Below, in pieces: positions 11,800 through 25,700 of a stretch of DNA of 64,000 bases. The DNA is taken from contig JAGTTD010000022.1 in NCBI GenBank assembly GCA_018398585.1, positions 13,369,501 through 13,433,500 on the forward strand. Reading direction: 5' to 3'. The notes beneath the pieces were generated by a model, which was not told the origin of the DNA, made no database searches, and saw nothing but the letters and a program-made list of their open reading frames with translations. Source of the stretch: Simmondsia chinensis. Lineage: Eukaryota > Streptophyta > Magnoliopsida > Caryophyllales > Simmondsiaceae. Positions within the stretch are counted from its first letter, which is position 1. Each line of letters starts with the position of its first letter. The translations under genes and the position numbers were made by a program.

Positions 11800-12840
11800 T
11801 TGTTTTCAGAACCAAGCCTCTAGCTAGGCCTTTCGTAAATGGATCTGCAGATTTTGACTTATTCTTACAAAGTCCATAGTGATGACACATTCTCGAATAA
11901 GTTGTCTCATAATACTATATTTTACACCAATGTGTCTGGACTTTCCGTTGTACACCTAACTGTAAGATTTTGAAAGCGTAGCCTGACTATCACAGTAGAT
12001 AGATATAGATGAGATCAGCTTAGGCCACAAAGGAATCTAATGCAAAAGATCCTTTAACCACCCAGCTTCTTTAACCGCAGATGCAAGAACTATAAATTCT
12101 GCCGCCATAGCGGAATCAGATATACACGTCTGTTTCTTAGAACCCCAAGAAGCCGCACCACCCACCAAGCAAGAATACCCATCCGCTTATGGATGTGTGA
12201 TCTTCTACATTGAAGATCTAACTGGCATCGAAGTACCCTTCCAAAATGAGAGGATACCCTACATAAGAAATACCATAGTCCATGGTTATCTTAAGATACT
12301 TCAGTACTTTATACACCGCATGCCAATGTAACTGACCCGGATTGCTTACCTACTTAGCTTTTCAACAACAAATGCTATATCGGGCCTTGTGCTAGTCATT
12401 CCGTACACGAGACATCCAATGACTCGGGCATACTCCAATTGTGACATCAGAGCTCCAACATTTGGTACGAGTTTTACACTTGGGTCCATTGGATTGGACA
12501 TCGATGCACAAGCACCATAGTTGAATCTATTCAACACATTTTCAATAAAGTAATACAGTGTTAAGGATATTGCATCACCATTCCTTATAATCCTTATATC
12601 GAGGATAACCTCAGCCCCACCCGTGTCTCTCATAGCAAAGTTCATCAAGAGAAATTATTTTGTTTTCTCTACTTGTGCCAGGTTAGTACCGAATATCAGC
12701 ATATCATCGACATACAAACATATATTGACCCTTTTGCCATTATCAAACTTGCTATAGACACATTTATCCAATTCATTTACAATGAATATTTTGTTTAGTA
12801 TAACTTGAGCAAATTTCTGATGCCATTGCCAAGACACTAA
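11800..12840 (-). pseudogene. Ty1/copia pol fragment (RT and RNase H), broken
   Basis: On the - strand, 12837-12655 encodes the end of an RT palm with the active-site box ICLYVDDMLIFG. 12648-12346 continues into the RT connection region (CLVYGMTSTRPDIAF). Below 12346, in shifted frames, the RNase H can be followed down to about 11850 (HWHAVYKVLKYLK, IYCDSQAT, SRHIGVKY). The upstream gag, protease, integrase and most of RT are absent beyond 12840. With the LTR at 10471-11206 this makes the 3' half of a dead element. Confidence 0.8.
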
Positions 12841-13189
12841 TATGTAATTTACCTTATTTTTAAGTTATTTACATTTTAGTACTCAATATTTTTGAAAATA
12901 ATAAAAATGATCCTGACCACTTTAAATTAATAAAAATGCCTCTAAATTTTGTTGTTTTAATAAAAAGGCCTTTGTGGAGAGGTGACGTCATTTTTTGTTG
13001 AAAGAGTTGACGTAACAATTATTTTTTTATTAATGCTACAGTAAAATAACAAATGTACTCTTCAATACCCTTACTTTTATTTTATAAGTAGGAAATTTGC
13101 GATGTTATATTTTGGTAAAAGCTGTTTGTTTTCACTTAATTTGTTTAAAATTATGTTATTGAATTTTATGCTTATCATTTTAATGTATC
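12841..13189. other. AT-rich flank, MITE-like
   Basis: AT-rich sequence with repeated 'aataaaaa' phrases and a pair of 'gacgtcat/gacgtaac' phrases near 12985 and 13010. It resembles the AT-rich repeat near 38460-38830. No coding potential. Confidence 0.35.
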
Positions 13190-13202
13190 ATTAATAAAAA
13201 GA

Positions 13203-13316
13203 CAACACCCTTTAGGATAACACTCAAGAGGGCTAAAGCTATGTACATCTTATCCCCTTCAGACTCTGCTTAGGCGGGAGCTCTTGAGGCACTATGTTTG
13301 TTGTTGCTGTTGCTGT
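13203..13316 (+). mobile_element. SINE (5'-truncated, TTG tail) with target duplication
   Basis: Carries the shared 3' module (tatgtacatcttatcccctt, 'gcgggagctcttgaggcact') and ends in gttgttgctgttgctgt. It is flanked by the 13-bp direct repeat attaataaaaaga at 13190-13202 and 13317-13329, the mark of LINE-type target-primed insertion. Confidence 0.8.
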
Positions 13317-13709
13317 ATTAATAAAAAGATAGTTGCTACGTCAACTATGCTGACAGAAAACGATATTGTCACGTCAAAAATAGATTTTTTTATTAATAAA
13401 ATAAAATTTAAAGACCTTATTATTAATTTAAAAAGATCAGAAAATTTTTATTATTTTAAAAAATGTTAATATACCAAAATATAAACTACTTCTATTGTTT
13501 AATCCAATTTGCAAATAAAGTTTCGGTTGATATGGAGACAGACACGCGGCATCCGCGCGAAGATACCCCGCCAAGTCTTGAACATTCTCTACAACGAGGC
13601 CTCTCTCTTTTCCAGCCCCAAATTCCAAAACCCTAAAACTCACAACATTGCGATCAACGGGTTCATATCACCTCAATTTCTTCTCTCTTCTCATATTCTG
13701 ATCGTAAGA

Positions 13710-16700
13710 ATGTCAACTGCGCCTCAGTCCTCCGGGGATACTGATTCGCTGCGCCGAAATCGGATCCTTTCTAGTAGATTATACTTCGACGTTCCTCCTT
13801 CTAAGGTACAATCCTTCGTTTTTTATCGATATTTTGTGTTGTGTGATTCAATTTTACTTGTTTGTAAGGAACTAAATGTCGCGGATGATTAGGCTAATGA
13901 GTGAAGGTCTAGGTAGGGCCGGTCATGACATTTCTAGGGCCCCAACCAAAGATTTCAAATGGGGCCCCTTATATACGACAAATTATAAAAATTTTAATAG
14001 CAAAAGTTATTGATATTACCAGTGATACTTTAAAAACCATAACCCAAAAATTTCGGAGCCCCTAAAATTCGGGGAGCCGAAGCAATTGCTTGGTTTGCCT
14101 AGAGTGAGGGCTATTGGGATTCGAAATCATGGCTTCTTAGCCAACGAGGCTCCGATAGCATATAAAGGAACCAACAGTTCCAAAGGTTTAAGCTGACGAG
14201 TGATGGTACATGAAAAATTTTATACTCTAACAATTTTAATGACTTCACATATGAGTGTGGTAAGAAATCTTACATTATAGTTGTAAGAGAGAAGAGATCA
14301 ACTGTTAAAATTAGTGGTGCTTTATCTATAGTCAATCTTTGTTAGGATGGAATCTAACTTGGACATACATATGGACCTCATAAATGCCAACTCTTGGGTT
14401 GGGTCCAAGGCCTAGTGAAATTTCACATGGTACCAAAGCAAGTGGATGAACCCAGGGTTTTGTTTTGATGCACTAACTCCTCGAAAAGAGGGGTGCATTT
14501 GAATTTGATGCTGATGCTCCTAGGGCCTCCCCAATGAATGATGCTGGATCCAATTGGACATAATTTCTAATTGGATGATAGAAGCAAGGGGTGGGATTGA
14601 AGAAGACTTAGCCATGAAAGGGAGTGTCAAGGACTTTATATGTGAGTCCAATAAAGAATCCAATATTGAGTTGTGGGAGAGAAAGATCAATATATAAGAC
14701 TACTGAGTTATTCCATCTAAGTTAATTGGCTTTTGGATGAACCTCATTTACATTTATTGTTGTGGGCCTCATATATGCCAATTTTGTGGGTCGGACCTAA
14801 GGCCTTGTGAAATTTCATAGTTAATTTCAAGTTTTGGTGATGATTCTTTTTCCACTTTTAGGTTCCGGTTATCTATTCGCATTCGTACGATATTGCGTTT
14901 ATGGGAATTGAGAAAATGTAAGGCCTTCATGTTTTCAATTTGATTTCTTTGGTGCTTGAATAGCTTAATTCTGTATCTGCATTCCAATTTTATTTGAGGA
15001 CTGTTGTTTGCTTGGTTCAAACGTGTTGACATATTGGCATTTGGTTTGTGAAAGAAAGCTGTAAACTGCTGCGTAGGACTGTTGTTTGCTTGGTTCAAAC
15101 GTGTTGACATATCGGCATTTGGTTTGTGAAAGAAAGCTGTAAACTGCTGTATCCTGCTGATGCATGCTCTTTTATAGAAGACAATATAGAATGAGTGTAC
15201 TGATGCATGCTCTTTTATAGGAACAACTACTGTCTGATTATGTTTTTGGGTTTGATATGCAAGTGTGAGGCACAAACTTCTTAGAATATCTCCTTCATAA
15301 TAGGTGATCCAAAGGTCTCTTGCTCTAGGCTGCGGACCAGCTTCTCAGGTTGGGGGTCCTCGGAAACAGCCTCTCTTCAGGGTAGCCCTCTGAAGGGGGA
15401 AGGTTGCGTACATCTACCCCCCCGGACCCTGTTTTTGCGGGAGCCCTTGCAGGCACTGGGTTTTTTGTTGTTGTTGTTGTTGTACTGAGCTGCGATAAGT
15501 TGTGATTGTATTAACTTAACAAAAAGGTCTTATTAGGACTAATCTTGAGATTTTAGGGGCCTAAACCAAGTTAATTTGTGGGGTCTTTTTTTGGTAAGTG
15601 AGATGTTTCAAGCCTACTTAAATCCATCTCAAATAATCTACTTTATTTTATAATACCAACTAATATGTGGGTCCTTTATATTACATATACATGTAATTTA
15701 TTATATGTGGATAGTTTTTCTCTTAAGTTATAATTGGTTATACACAATAGAAGCAAATTAATAACATAATTAATTTCCATAATGCATCCTTAACAAATTG
15801 AAGGCTCCAAGCAATCGCTGACATTGCTTGGGTCTTACCAGCCTTGGGTGTATGATACTTGCCCACAGATACCAGTGGAGGACAGTTTGACAAACCAGTA
15901 TAGTTTTTTTTGCAGGCATCAAAGCATGTCAAAACTTCTACAGATAATGCTAACCAAAGCTTGTTAAACTGTTGTTGAACTTGCATCCTTAGCTTCCAAA
16001 ACTGGTCCTATTTTATAGTCATTTCTTGAAGCTTGCATTCGTCACGCTAAGTCCCAAAATTGTTGTTGGGTGCTACAAAATAACGTTGGCTGGGGCTAGT
16101 GCAGTGGGATAAATGGATAGTTGATAATTGGTCTCGTAAGTTGTGTAGTGGTTGCCACCTAAAAGCCAGATCAAAGCTTGAAAGAAAAAAAGGGCATTTA
16201 TTTTGGGATTGCTGGAGTATTTGGCTGTTTTGAAGTTGCTGCTGTCATGTGGTCAACTTGCGATCTTGATGTTTGTCATATAGCGTTGGTTGTGTGCGCT
16301 ACTTACAGTTTGATTTTACATTTGTCTCCATTTTGTTAATCCTATGTAATAATTGATTCTTGAGTAGGCGTGTAAATGAGCCTAGTCAAGTTGAGCACCC
16401 TCTTGTTTGAACTTGAGTTTGATGAGGCGCATGAGCTTGAGTCGGAGCTGAGCTTTTGCGCTTTGTTCGAACTCAGATTGATAAGATATTAGTGTGTTTG
16501 ATATTTGGCACGGCTCAACTTATTAGCCTAATCGGGTTGAGACGAGCTCATTAACAAGTCAAGTTGAGCTCGTAATTGAGCAAAGTGGAGGTCATAATTG
16601 AGTCGACCTTGCTATTTAATTGAGCTTACTATTGAGCTGAACTATTCGAGTTACTATTAAGTCATTATCAAACCATTTTTGAACTAATATTGATTATTAA

Positions 16701-19700
16701 TGAGCCTTTAACGAGCCATTAATGAGACCTTATCAAACTGTTCACTAATGTTTAGTCGAGCACTCTTCTGTTTGAACTCCACTCGTTAACTTTATCGAGC
16801 CTAATCAAACTCCCCTCCCCCTCCCCCAAAAAGGGGGGGAAAAAAAAAAACCCCTAAATGGCCTTAATTGATTTCGAGCATAGTAGTTCGTCTAATGATT
16901 GGTTCGTTTACACCCCTATTCTTGAGTTCTTTAGATGTTTTTGCTCTCTTGGGGTCATGGTGTGGATTATTTTGATCAATGTGTAGAGATGGATGCATGG
17001 TTGTACTTATGGTTTGTAATTTCATGTAAATATGCATCTCATTGTTTACTTGGCTATGTAATCTGATAACTGTAGGCACCCATTTGACTCTTCAAAATGG
17101 GGTCGCGTATGCCGGTTCCTTATCTCAGCTGGTGAATTGGATAAGAAACGTATAGTTGAGCCAGAAGAAGCTTCAAAAGATGATCTTTTGGTGGTAACTA
17201 CATAAACTTTTGTATCCCTTTTCTTTTTCCAAAGCTTTTATATAAATTATCTTATGTCCTTTGCTGTCTGTATGAATTTCTAACCCAAGCTGAGGATTTA
17301 GTCAGGACACATTCTGATGTAGCCCGTCTCTTGGCAGGCAGGGGATGAGCGACTAAAAGTTTTGATTCACACAGGAGTCTTCTAGTTGGGAAGATGTGGA
17401 TTGGCTAGATTAGTTATATTTATCTTTATTCTAATTATCTTGAAGATAGAAGATGTGTTTAGATAAAATTGTTTTGTTTTTATTTTGAGATATTTTAGAC
17501 TTTAAGTTTAGTTAGAAAAGCTCCTCTATAAATAGAAGGAAGTTGATTAGGGTTTCGATTCAGTTTTGATATTTAGATCTTTCAATTATTTTGTTCTTTT
17601 CTAGTTCTCTAGTGAGAGAATTGAGATTAAGAATTTCCCCTTTGTTTCTTATTAGCTTTTGCAATAGAAATTTAAAGGAAGGCTATTGAATCTTTCTGTT
17701 CCCAAATCTATTATCTTTTTGGCGCTGCATCACATTTATTTGCAAAAGGGTATTTTTCTTGAATATATGCCCGTAGCTTCTGCTTACCTTCTCTTTATTA
17801 CTTATATTTGCAGGTCCATTCAGAGAAATACTTGAATAGTTTGAAAAGCAGTCTGAACGTGGCTACTATTGTTGAGGTATGTATGGTAATGTTTATGTTT
17901 GAAATTTGGTAAAAGAAATTCAAGAATCTATGGTAACTCATTGTGTACTATTGCTGAAGCTTTAAATGGTTACTTAAATGAAATTGCAAATCAATATCGG
18001 GATCTTGTTGATACCATTTTTGTTGTTGTGGTGTGTTTCTCTGGGAGAGTGTATGATACGTCGTGTGGAAGGAAGAGCATGTTGAAATTGTAGTATCTAG
18101 ATTCATGTGAGAAAGTTGTACTCATTCTTCCTTTATTTTCTTTTCGCGGTCTAGCTTAGAACATTAACAAGGTTGGGACTATGGGACTAGAGATCCTAAG
18201 TGCAATTCCTTCTTCGATCTTGCTCTTTTACCAAAAAAGGGTTTTCACATAGAACATTTTTTCATTGGATAGATGCTTCGAAGCTTACTTAGACCTTCAA
18301 AATCTAGAATTGGCTGGTTTCCTTCTAGAGCAAGGATGTTGCTAGACCTGAAAATTCATCAAATTTAGTTCGAACCCGGGACAAATAATTGGATATGTAT
18401 CTTAGAAGGTGGTGCGATTATTGAATTACAATGTGGACCTGATAATCCAGTTATTCAACAAAATGTATAATGTATATGTTTCTTTTGTGCATCTCTAATA
18501 AAAGTCTAATAGTTTCCCACAAAGAATAGAAGACATGTGATATAAAAAGAATGCCCACACAAGTCCAAGCCAGGCCCGGGCGTGACTTAATTCAAGAGTT
18601 CACGTTGCACTACCTATATTTAAGGTGACGTTCCTTTAGATGATTTTTCAATGTGGAGCAAAGTTTTCATGGGGGTATGCAAAGAAGAGGTTTCAAAGCA
18701 CTTAGGCTTGTATCATTTTCAACAACTGCAGCCTCTTGTTTTAAGCCAATTCAAATATGGCCATCCAAAGAAACCTGATAAACACTATTTTGAAATAATA
18801 ATGAAATATTTTAAGTTGCTGGTATGATATTAAAGTATGTACGGGGCAACGATAAAGAAATTGTGTAATGTACATATAAAATATATAATTTGTATATTTC
18901 ATGGTATATTCATGGGTACATAATATAAAATCGAACACTGTTAAAAAAAAAAATTCATATACAAAAGTAAGTATTGATACCAGATTTTAGGATCCATTTA
19001 TACCATATATTTCATACACCATTATTATATTTAAATTTTTTACTTAAAATATTGTTGAGGAGATTGTGGTTGTAACTTGCAAGGCATAGAAATCTGTGAA
19101 AATGAAGCAAAACTTAATATTAGGGAGCACGTGAGAGGGAGGGAGGGGCTGCCCTGCTCAAAAGGGGGCTTGATTGGTCATGATTGTTAAGGTTGGAGGC
19201 TGGTGGTATTCTAAATTGCTAATTTATGGCTGAATTTATTGGTCCCCAATGATGGTGACTCTTGGGCTGTTGGGAGTTGTGAATGTAGAGGCCTATAAAT
19301 AGGATCTCTTGTGCCATGGTTTAGGCATGGGGTTGAAAGCAAGGGACTAAAGGTGTGGTCCAAATAGTGTGAGGTAGAGAGTGAGTGTAATGCTCTGTTG
19401 TAATACTTCTGTTATAATAGTGAAATTATGTTGCTCCTCCTCCGTGGATGTAGGCTTCGGCCGAGCCACGTAAATTCTGGTGTCTAATTTTTCCCCATTC
19501 CCTTTCAATTCCGCATTGCTGTTTCGATTTAAGATTTGTTAAATTCGTGGGACCAGAGCCCCATGTGAAACTTAAGTCGGAGAAGTAGCTGTTTGAGTGG
19601 GAGGAAATGACTGGTGGCTGGATGGTACTGTTCTAGCGAAGAAAAAATAATAAAAAAAATATATAACGTGCATAGCGGTGCGTGAATAGTGAACAACGGC

Positions 19701-22700
19701 GCGTGAGTCATGCTAGTGGCTTGTAAGGTGCTGCTGGCGGCGCGTGAGCGCTCGTGGGTGGGGCGTGACGGGGCGTGAAAGGCGCGTGTTGGTGAACGAA
19801 GGGAGAGAAAGACTAGATCAGTGTACTTGGGTGTTAGATTGTGGCCAGATCTATGTGACCGTGTGAATCAGAGTCGAAAAACCAAAGGACGGAGGCAGAT
19901 CGCGACGGCGTTGTTCATGGCGGTGGTGACTCGGGGAGATCTAGTGGTTCTCGAAGTATGAGTTCATTTGTGGTGTCAATAGGTCATGGTTTGACCGGAA
20001 GATTCGACACGATGTCAGTGGAGGTCCGGTGGCAAGATTTGGTGGTTTCGGGCTTGGTGACTGAGACCCGTGGTGGTCGCTGGAAAACCGATCCCGGCGT
20101 CAATGGCCTGGAAGTCGAAGAGAATGACGGTGATTGTTGGCATGGGGCTTAAGCATGGCAGGGTTGCGCATCTTGGGGTGGCCGGCCATGTCCGACAGTG
20201 ATGTCAGGTGGGTTGCGAGATCGAAGGTAAAGCGATGGCGGTGGAGGATTCGAAACCCGGTGGTGGTTCTCGGTGGAAGAGGGCCGGTGAGCGTCATTGG
20301 TGGTGTTCGAGGTGAGGCTTTGACTGTCGACGGTGGGAGTCAACGATGGCGAGAAAACTCGAAGACCAGTGAAATGGTTGTCGTTCGTGGTGGTGCGAAC
20401 GGTGTTCCACAATGGATGGCGTGTGTCACCGGCAGTGCTACGTGAAGTATCATGTGCTGCGACAGCGGTCGTCGGATGAGAGAAGAGAGAGAACCGCAAA
20501 GAGACAGGGAGTTTTGAAGTGCTTCAGTGTCTCGATGTTGCTTCGAGTGTCGACGACGAGAGAGACGTCGACGGCGGAGGCAATAATCTCTGGTTGTGAT
20601 GATTCTCGGTGGTGGCTGCGCAGGAAGCCAAAGGGACTTTGGGTTTTTGTGACAGTAAATGTGAAAGTAACAGTGAAGTTACTAGGGGAAAGGGAAGAGC
20701 CGAGAGGAGAGAGAGTCTCAGTGAGGAGAGAGAAGATGAAAAGGACAAAAGAGAGAGAGAAATAAATGCTGCAGCAGCTTTATTTTTTGGAATTGGGTTT
20801 AATGTTTTGGTTTTGGGTCAAGGGTGTGTAGACCAAACAAAAATTGAAGACTAAAACTTAAACCTAGGGTTTTCTCTCGTTGTATGATCTGTCCGGAGTT
20901 TGGTTTTATTTTTCTTGGGGTCATGGTAGTTAACGGGTTTAGGTTAACTGGCTATTGAAGCGGAAAATTTTGGACCAGGTCAGAAATTAAAATTAGAGTT
21001 GGCGCATGTTAATTGTGTGTGAGGGGTGAAGCGTGGAGAATTACCATAAAAGTACTGTTTGTGATCCTCATCAGTCTCCAAGTGGGAGATTGGTAGTATT
21101 CTAAACCGCTAATTCATGACTTGAATTTATTGGTGCCCAATGATGGTGACTCTTGGGCTACCGGGAGCTGTGAATGTAAAGACCTATAAATAGGACCTCT
21201 TGTGCCATGGTTTAGGTACGGGGGTTGAAAGCAAGGGACTAAAGATGTAATCCAAATAGTGTGAGGTAGAGAGTGAGTGTAATACTCTGTTGTAATACCT
21301 CTGTTATAATAGTGAAATTATGTTGCTCCTCCTCCGTTAATGTAGGCTTAGGTTGAACCACGTAAATTCCGGTGTCTAATTTTTCCCCATTCCCTTTCAA
21401 TTCTGCATTGCTGTTTCGATTTAAGGTTTGGTAAATTCGTTGGGGGTCCTTATAGGCAGCACAGGCTAGGCAGCGGTGCAGGCTTGTCATCACTGAAGTC
21501 AATATAGAGAGGGAAGCTGACAGAGGATTTTGTTTTTCAGATAGTGGACAAAGTAGGTTTTTAGTTTTAGGAACTTTTTAAAAGGGTATATTGTTGGTAT
21601 CACTTCAAATTAAAACTATCAAGATGCGCATTAGCTGCCTGATGCTAGCCCCTCTAACCACAAAAAGTGCACGCCTCAATGTGCATCTCCCCAAGGTTAA
21701 TGAGGTGACCAAGCTGCCTCTTTGTATGTTTGGCATGCCTTCACAAAATTGACTGTGACTGGATCGCTGGACAGTGAAGGCCACAGTGGTCGGCTACTGA
21801 GGGGGAGGAAGGATGGTAGGCCAGCAGCAAGCCCTGGCAGTTGGGCAGAGAGAGAGCAGAAGTTGCAATTGAAGCACTAGATGTTATTTATGTTAATTTG
21901 AGGAAGTGGAAGAAGTGGACTATCAAGTAGAGGTTTCTCTCATGGAGTATACTTCACTTGTGTAGCAAAATAAAGCTTCACCAAGCAGGCACAACTTACT
22001 GCTGTGCACTTGCACTGAAAAGTGCGTGCTGTTGCTGGCTTTGACGAAAATGAACGACCCTAGGGTTATTGAGGTCTTGGAGGCGGCACCTGATTCATAT
22101 CTATCACTCAGGCGCACGTTAACGAACCTTGGTCTGAAGAGAAGACCTGACTATCAGATTAGAGTACGAACCTAATGATATGATAATTGATTATTTAACA
22201 AATTGGGTTTGGATTCATGAATCTGATCTGAGTCCAATCTGTTGGCATGCGTATATGTATCTGTCTATCAATTTATTTAAACTGGTAGGTACTACATTCT
22301 ATTATACTAAATCAAGATGTAGGCTGACAGGAGGAACATACATGCTTTGGTTTTTCCTTTCAGTAGATTTCATTAATGTTCTGTATCAATGCTTCATAGG
22401 ATTGAGTTTTTCTACATATAGGTACCTCCAGTGGCGATGCTACCCCATTGTCTGGTGCAGCAAAAGGTTCTTCACCCATTCAGAAAGCAGGTAGAATTTA
22501 TTTATATCTGAATGTTGTTGTATTCTACTTATAATTTTTAATCTAATAAGTAAACTATGCTGCAGGTCGGGGGATCCATTTTAGCTGCTAAGCTTGCTGA
22601 AGAGCGAGGGTGGGCTATTAATGTTGGTGGTGGATTTCATCATTGTTCTGCAGAAAAGGGAGGTGGATTTTGTGCTTATGCAGATATCTCGTTATGCATT

Positions 22701-25700
22701 CACTTTGCCTTTGTCCGGATGAATGTCTCGAGGTATTGGCTTCTCATATGGTGTGCTTCAGTTTCACTGTCCTGTTTAAAATCCTGCCATTGAAGGCTTA
22801 TATTTTTATAATATCGGCTTTGTGCATAGTTCTACTCATTCTGTGAATGGACAGGGTCATGATTATCGATCTTGATGCACATCAAGGAAATGGTCATGAA
22901 ACGGACTTTGCTAATGAGAGTATGTTCGCTTAACCCATTCTTACTGTTGTATACTATCATTACCTTTTAGGAGATGATTGATGTCTCCTCTGATTTCAGG
23001 GAGAGTATACATTCTTGACATGTACAACCCTGAAATATATCCATTTGTAAGTTTCTCTATGGGAATCATTAGAAGTTGCTCATCGTTTTTGCTATTTACA
23101 TATTTACCCGTTGTTATTCACATCAATGCTTGCCGTTTTCTCCCTATCATACTGGTTCTTATTCTGTGTCATGTTGAGGGCCGGACTTGAGAGTTTTGGG
23201 GTCTGAAGCAAATATTTTGAAACGGTGCACTTCATGTATATTGACATTTTCTTGAGGAATGTAAATATTGACTAAAAAAATTATAAATAGAAATTTAGTT
23301 CTATGTCAAGTTGACATCCTTGTAGGGGAAAGATTGCATACATCTTACCCTCCCTAGATTTGTCTTGGTGGGAGCCTCTTTGAGGCACTGGGTTGCTGTT
23401 GTCAAGTTAAGATCCTTATAATTTATTGGCTCCTAGAATTTGGAGGCCCTAAGTAGCCGCTTGGGTTGCTTTGGGTCTTGATCGTCTATGGTTATGTTGC
23501 TCAGTTGCCGTTTGCATATGCTGCACTTTCTTTCTTCTTACTAACACTGCTTTTTCTTCATTCTAGGATTTAGCGGCCCGCAGGTATATTGATCAGGAGG
23601 TTGAAGTAGTGGTAAGCCTCAAGTTGTAGTAGAAGCTCAGGCGTCGCTACCTTTACTTTCTTCTGTTTTGTCATATACGTTTAATTTTTGCTGACAGAGC
23701 GGAACCTCAACGGATGACTACTTAAACAAATTAGATAAAGCACTTGAGGTATGTTGATGATGAATTCTGAGCTTGCTGACTTGATTCACTTGAAGTGTAG
23801 CCATGCTTGTGCAAGAGCAGCAATCTGAAATCAGTCCAATCCTGCGAATTGCTCTTTGCCAAACACAACTGCTATTTGAATTTATCCATGTTTGCTATTG
23901 TTTCCCCTTTCTTTTCATTTAACCAAACACATTTCTTTTGTTTAGTTGCTTCTGGCATCCAATTTGTTTGCCATTGGTATTGGTCTCATGCTCAAGGTCT
24001 ACTGATTCATTCAATTATTTTTGCCTAAAACTCACTGAATTGTCAAATAGTCTAAATTTGAGAATGGCAGGTCGCTGGGCATAGGTTTGATCCCGAGTTG
24101 GTGGTGTATAATGCTGGAACTGACATCCTAGATGGAGATCCACTGGGCAGGCTGAGGCTAAGGCCAACCTTTTTCTATCTTCTTTTTGCAATATGACCTA
24201 ACTAGACTGCCGATGGAAGACTGGGGCTGCATTTGATTTAATTTTTCTTTTCTTGTGTGACTATTGACGAATGGAGGAAGAGCACATTAATCCCGATGTA
24301 TAAGAAAAAAGGCGACATCCAGAGTTGTGCCAACTATCGGGGTATCAAACTAATGTGCCACGCTCTGAAGCTGTGGGAGCGGTTATAGAGAAAAGGTTAC
24401 GGCAATAAACAGAGGTGTCCTAGAACCAATTTGAATTTATGTTTGGTAGTTTGATAATAGAAGCCATCCATCCTTTAAGGCAGACGATAGGGTACTACAG
24501 AGATGGAAAAATGATCTTCATGTGGTTTTCATTGATTTGGAGAACGCATATGATAGGGTGCCAAGAGAGGTACTATGGAGGGTTTTGGAGAAGAAAGGCA
24601 TCCCCATGCCCTATATCCGAGCCATTAGAGACATGTATGAGGACGCTCAAGCAAATGTGCATATAGCGGAAGAGGAGACAAACACTTTTCCCGTTATAGT
24701 TGGGATACACCAAGGATCTGCCTTGAATCTCTTTCTGTTCATTTGAGTTATGGATGAGCTTACTAGGCGCATCCAAGGGGGTGCACCTTGGCGCATGCTT
24801 TTCACGGATGACATAGTGATGTAGCACAACTTGCTAATAAAAAACACAACTCAATTTTTATTCATCAGAACTTTCAAATAATAAATTACTAAGCTCTATT
24901 TATAGAAAGCTAAACCCTAAATGGATATTAGAAAAGATGAGTCCTAAATCCAATTGAAAACTTATTAAGATCAATCATAATTCTAATAGAAAACTATTAA
25001 TATAAATAATAGAAAGAACTAAATTATTCTTCTAATCAAAACAAGACTAAAAATATCTTATTAATTTAAAGATATATTCTAATCTAATCCTATCAATTAC
25101 TCTATCCAAATCTAATAAAATATCAAATCTTTTATACGAAATCAATAATTATCTTTTTTCGTGCTGTATCAATTCCCCCTTTGTTCAAAAAAACTTGACC
25201 ATGAGTTTTAAGGAAACAGAGGATGTATAAGTTGTAGCAAACACCCCTTTGCGTGCAGGGCTCATCTTGGATGAAGTGCAAAACTTTCGCTTTTGGAGAT
25301 GTTGACTTAACAAACTCTTTAGGAATGATGAAATCAATAAAATTTTTCAGAACACACATCATCCATATTTTTGGGCAGTTGAATATGTTGTTACTCTTTG
25401 CAGTGTTCTTCTTTTGCTTCATCTTTCTTCTCTTCCTCTTCTTCTTGTGCTTCATCTTCCTCTTCTTTATCTTCGATCTCATTTGTTTTTCCTTTGACTT
25501 TTGTGGATGATGGTAAATGGGGAAGAAGACAATAATCCGGATCATATAGAAGCTCATAAGTGGATACATGGGAGGAAGTCGGGGCAGTTGCATCACGATA
25601 AGCCCTAAGATACACTTCGGGCTTGTTTAGTGGAAGCACATACATCTTACCTTAAGTCTAGAAACCTATAATGGGGTATAGTATACATCATAAAGAAAAC

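Noticed and set aside
19958..20854. Overlapping open frames on both strands in a GC-rich block
   Set aside because: They arise from GC-rich composition with few stops, overlap each other on opposite strands, match no family I know and lie between two LTRs.
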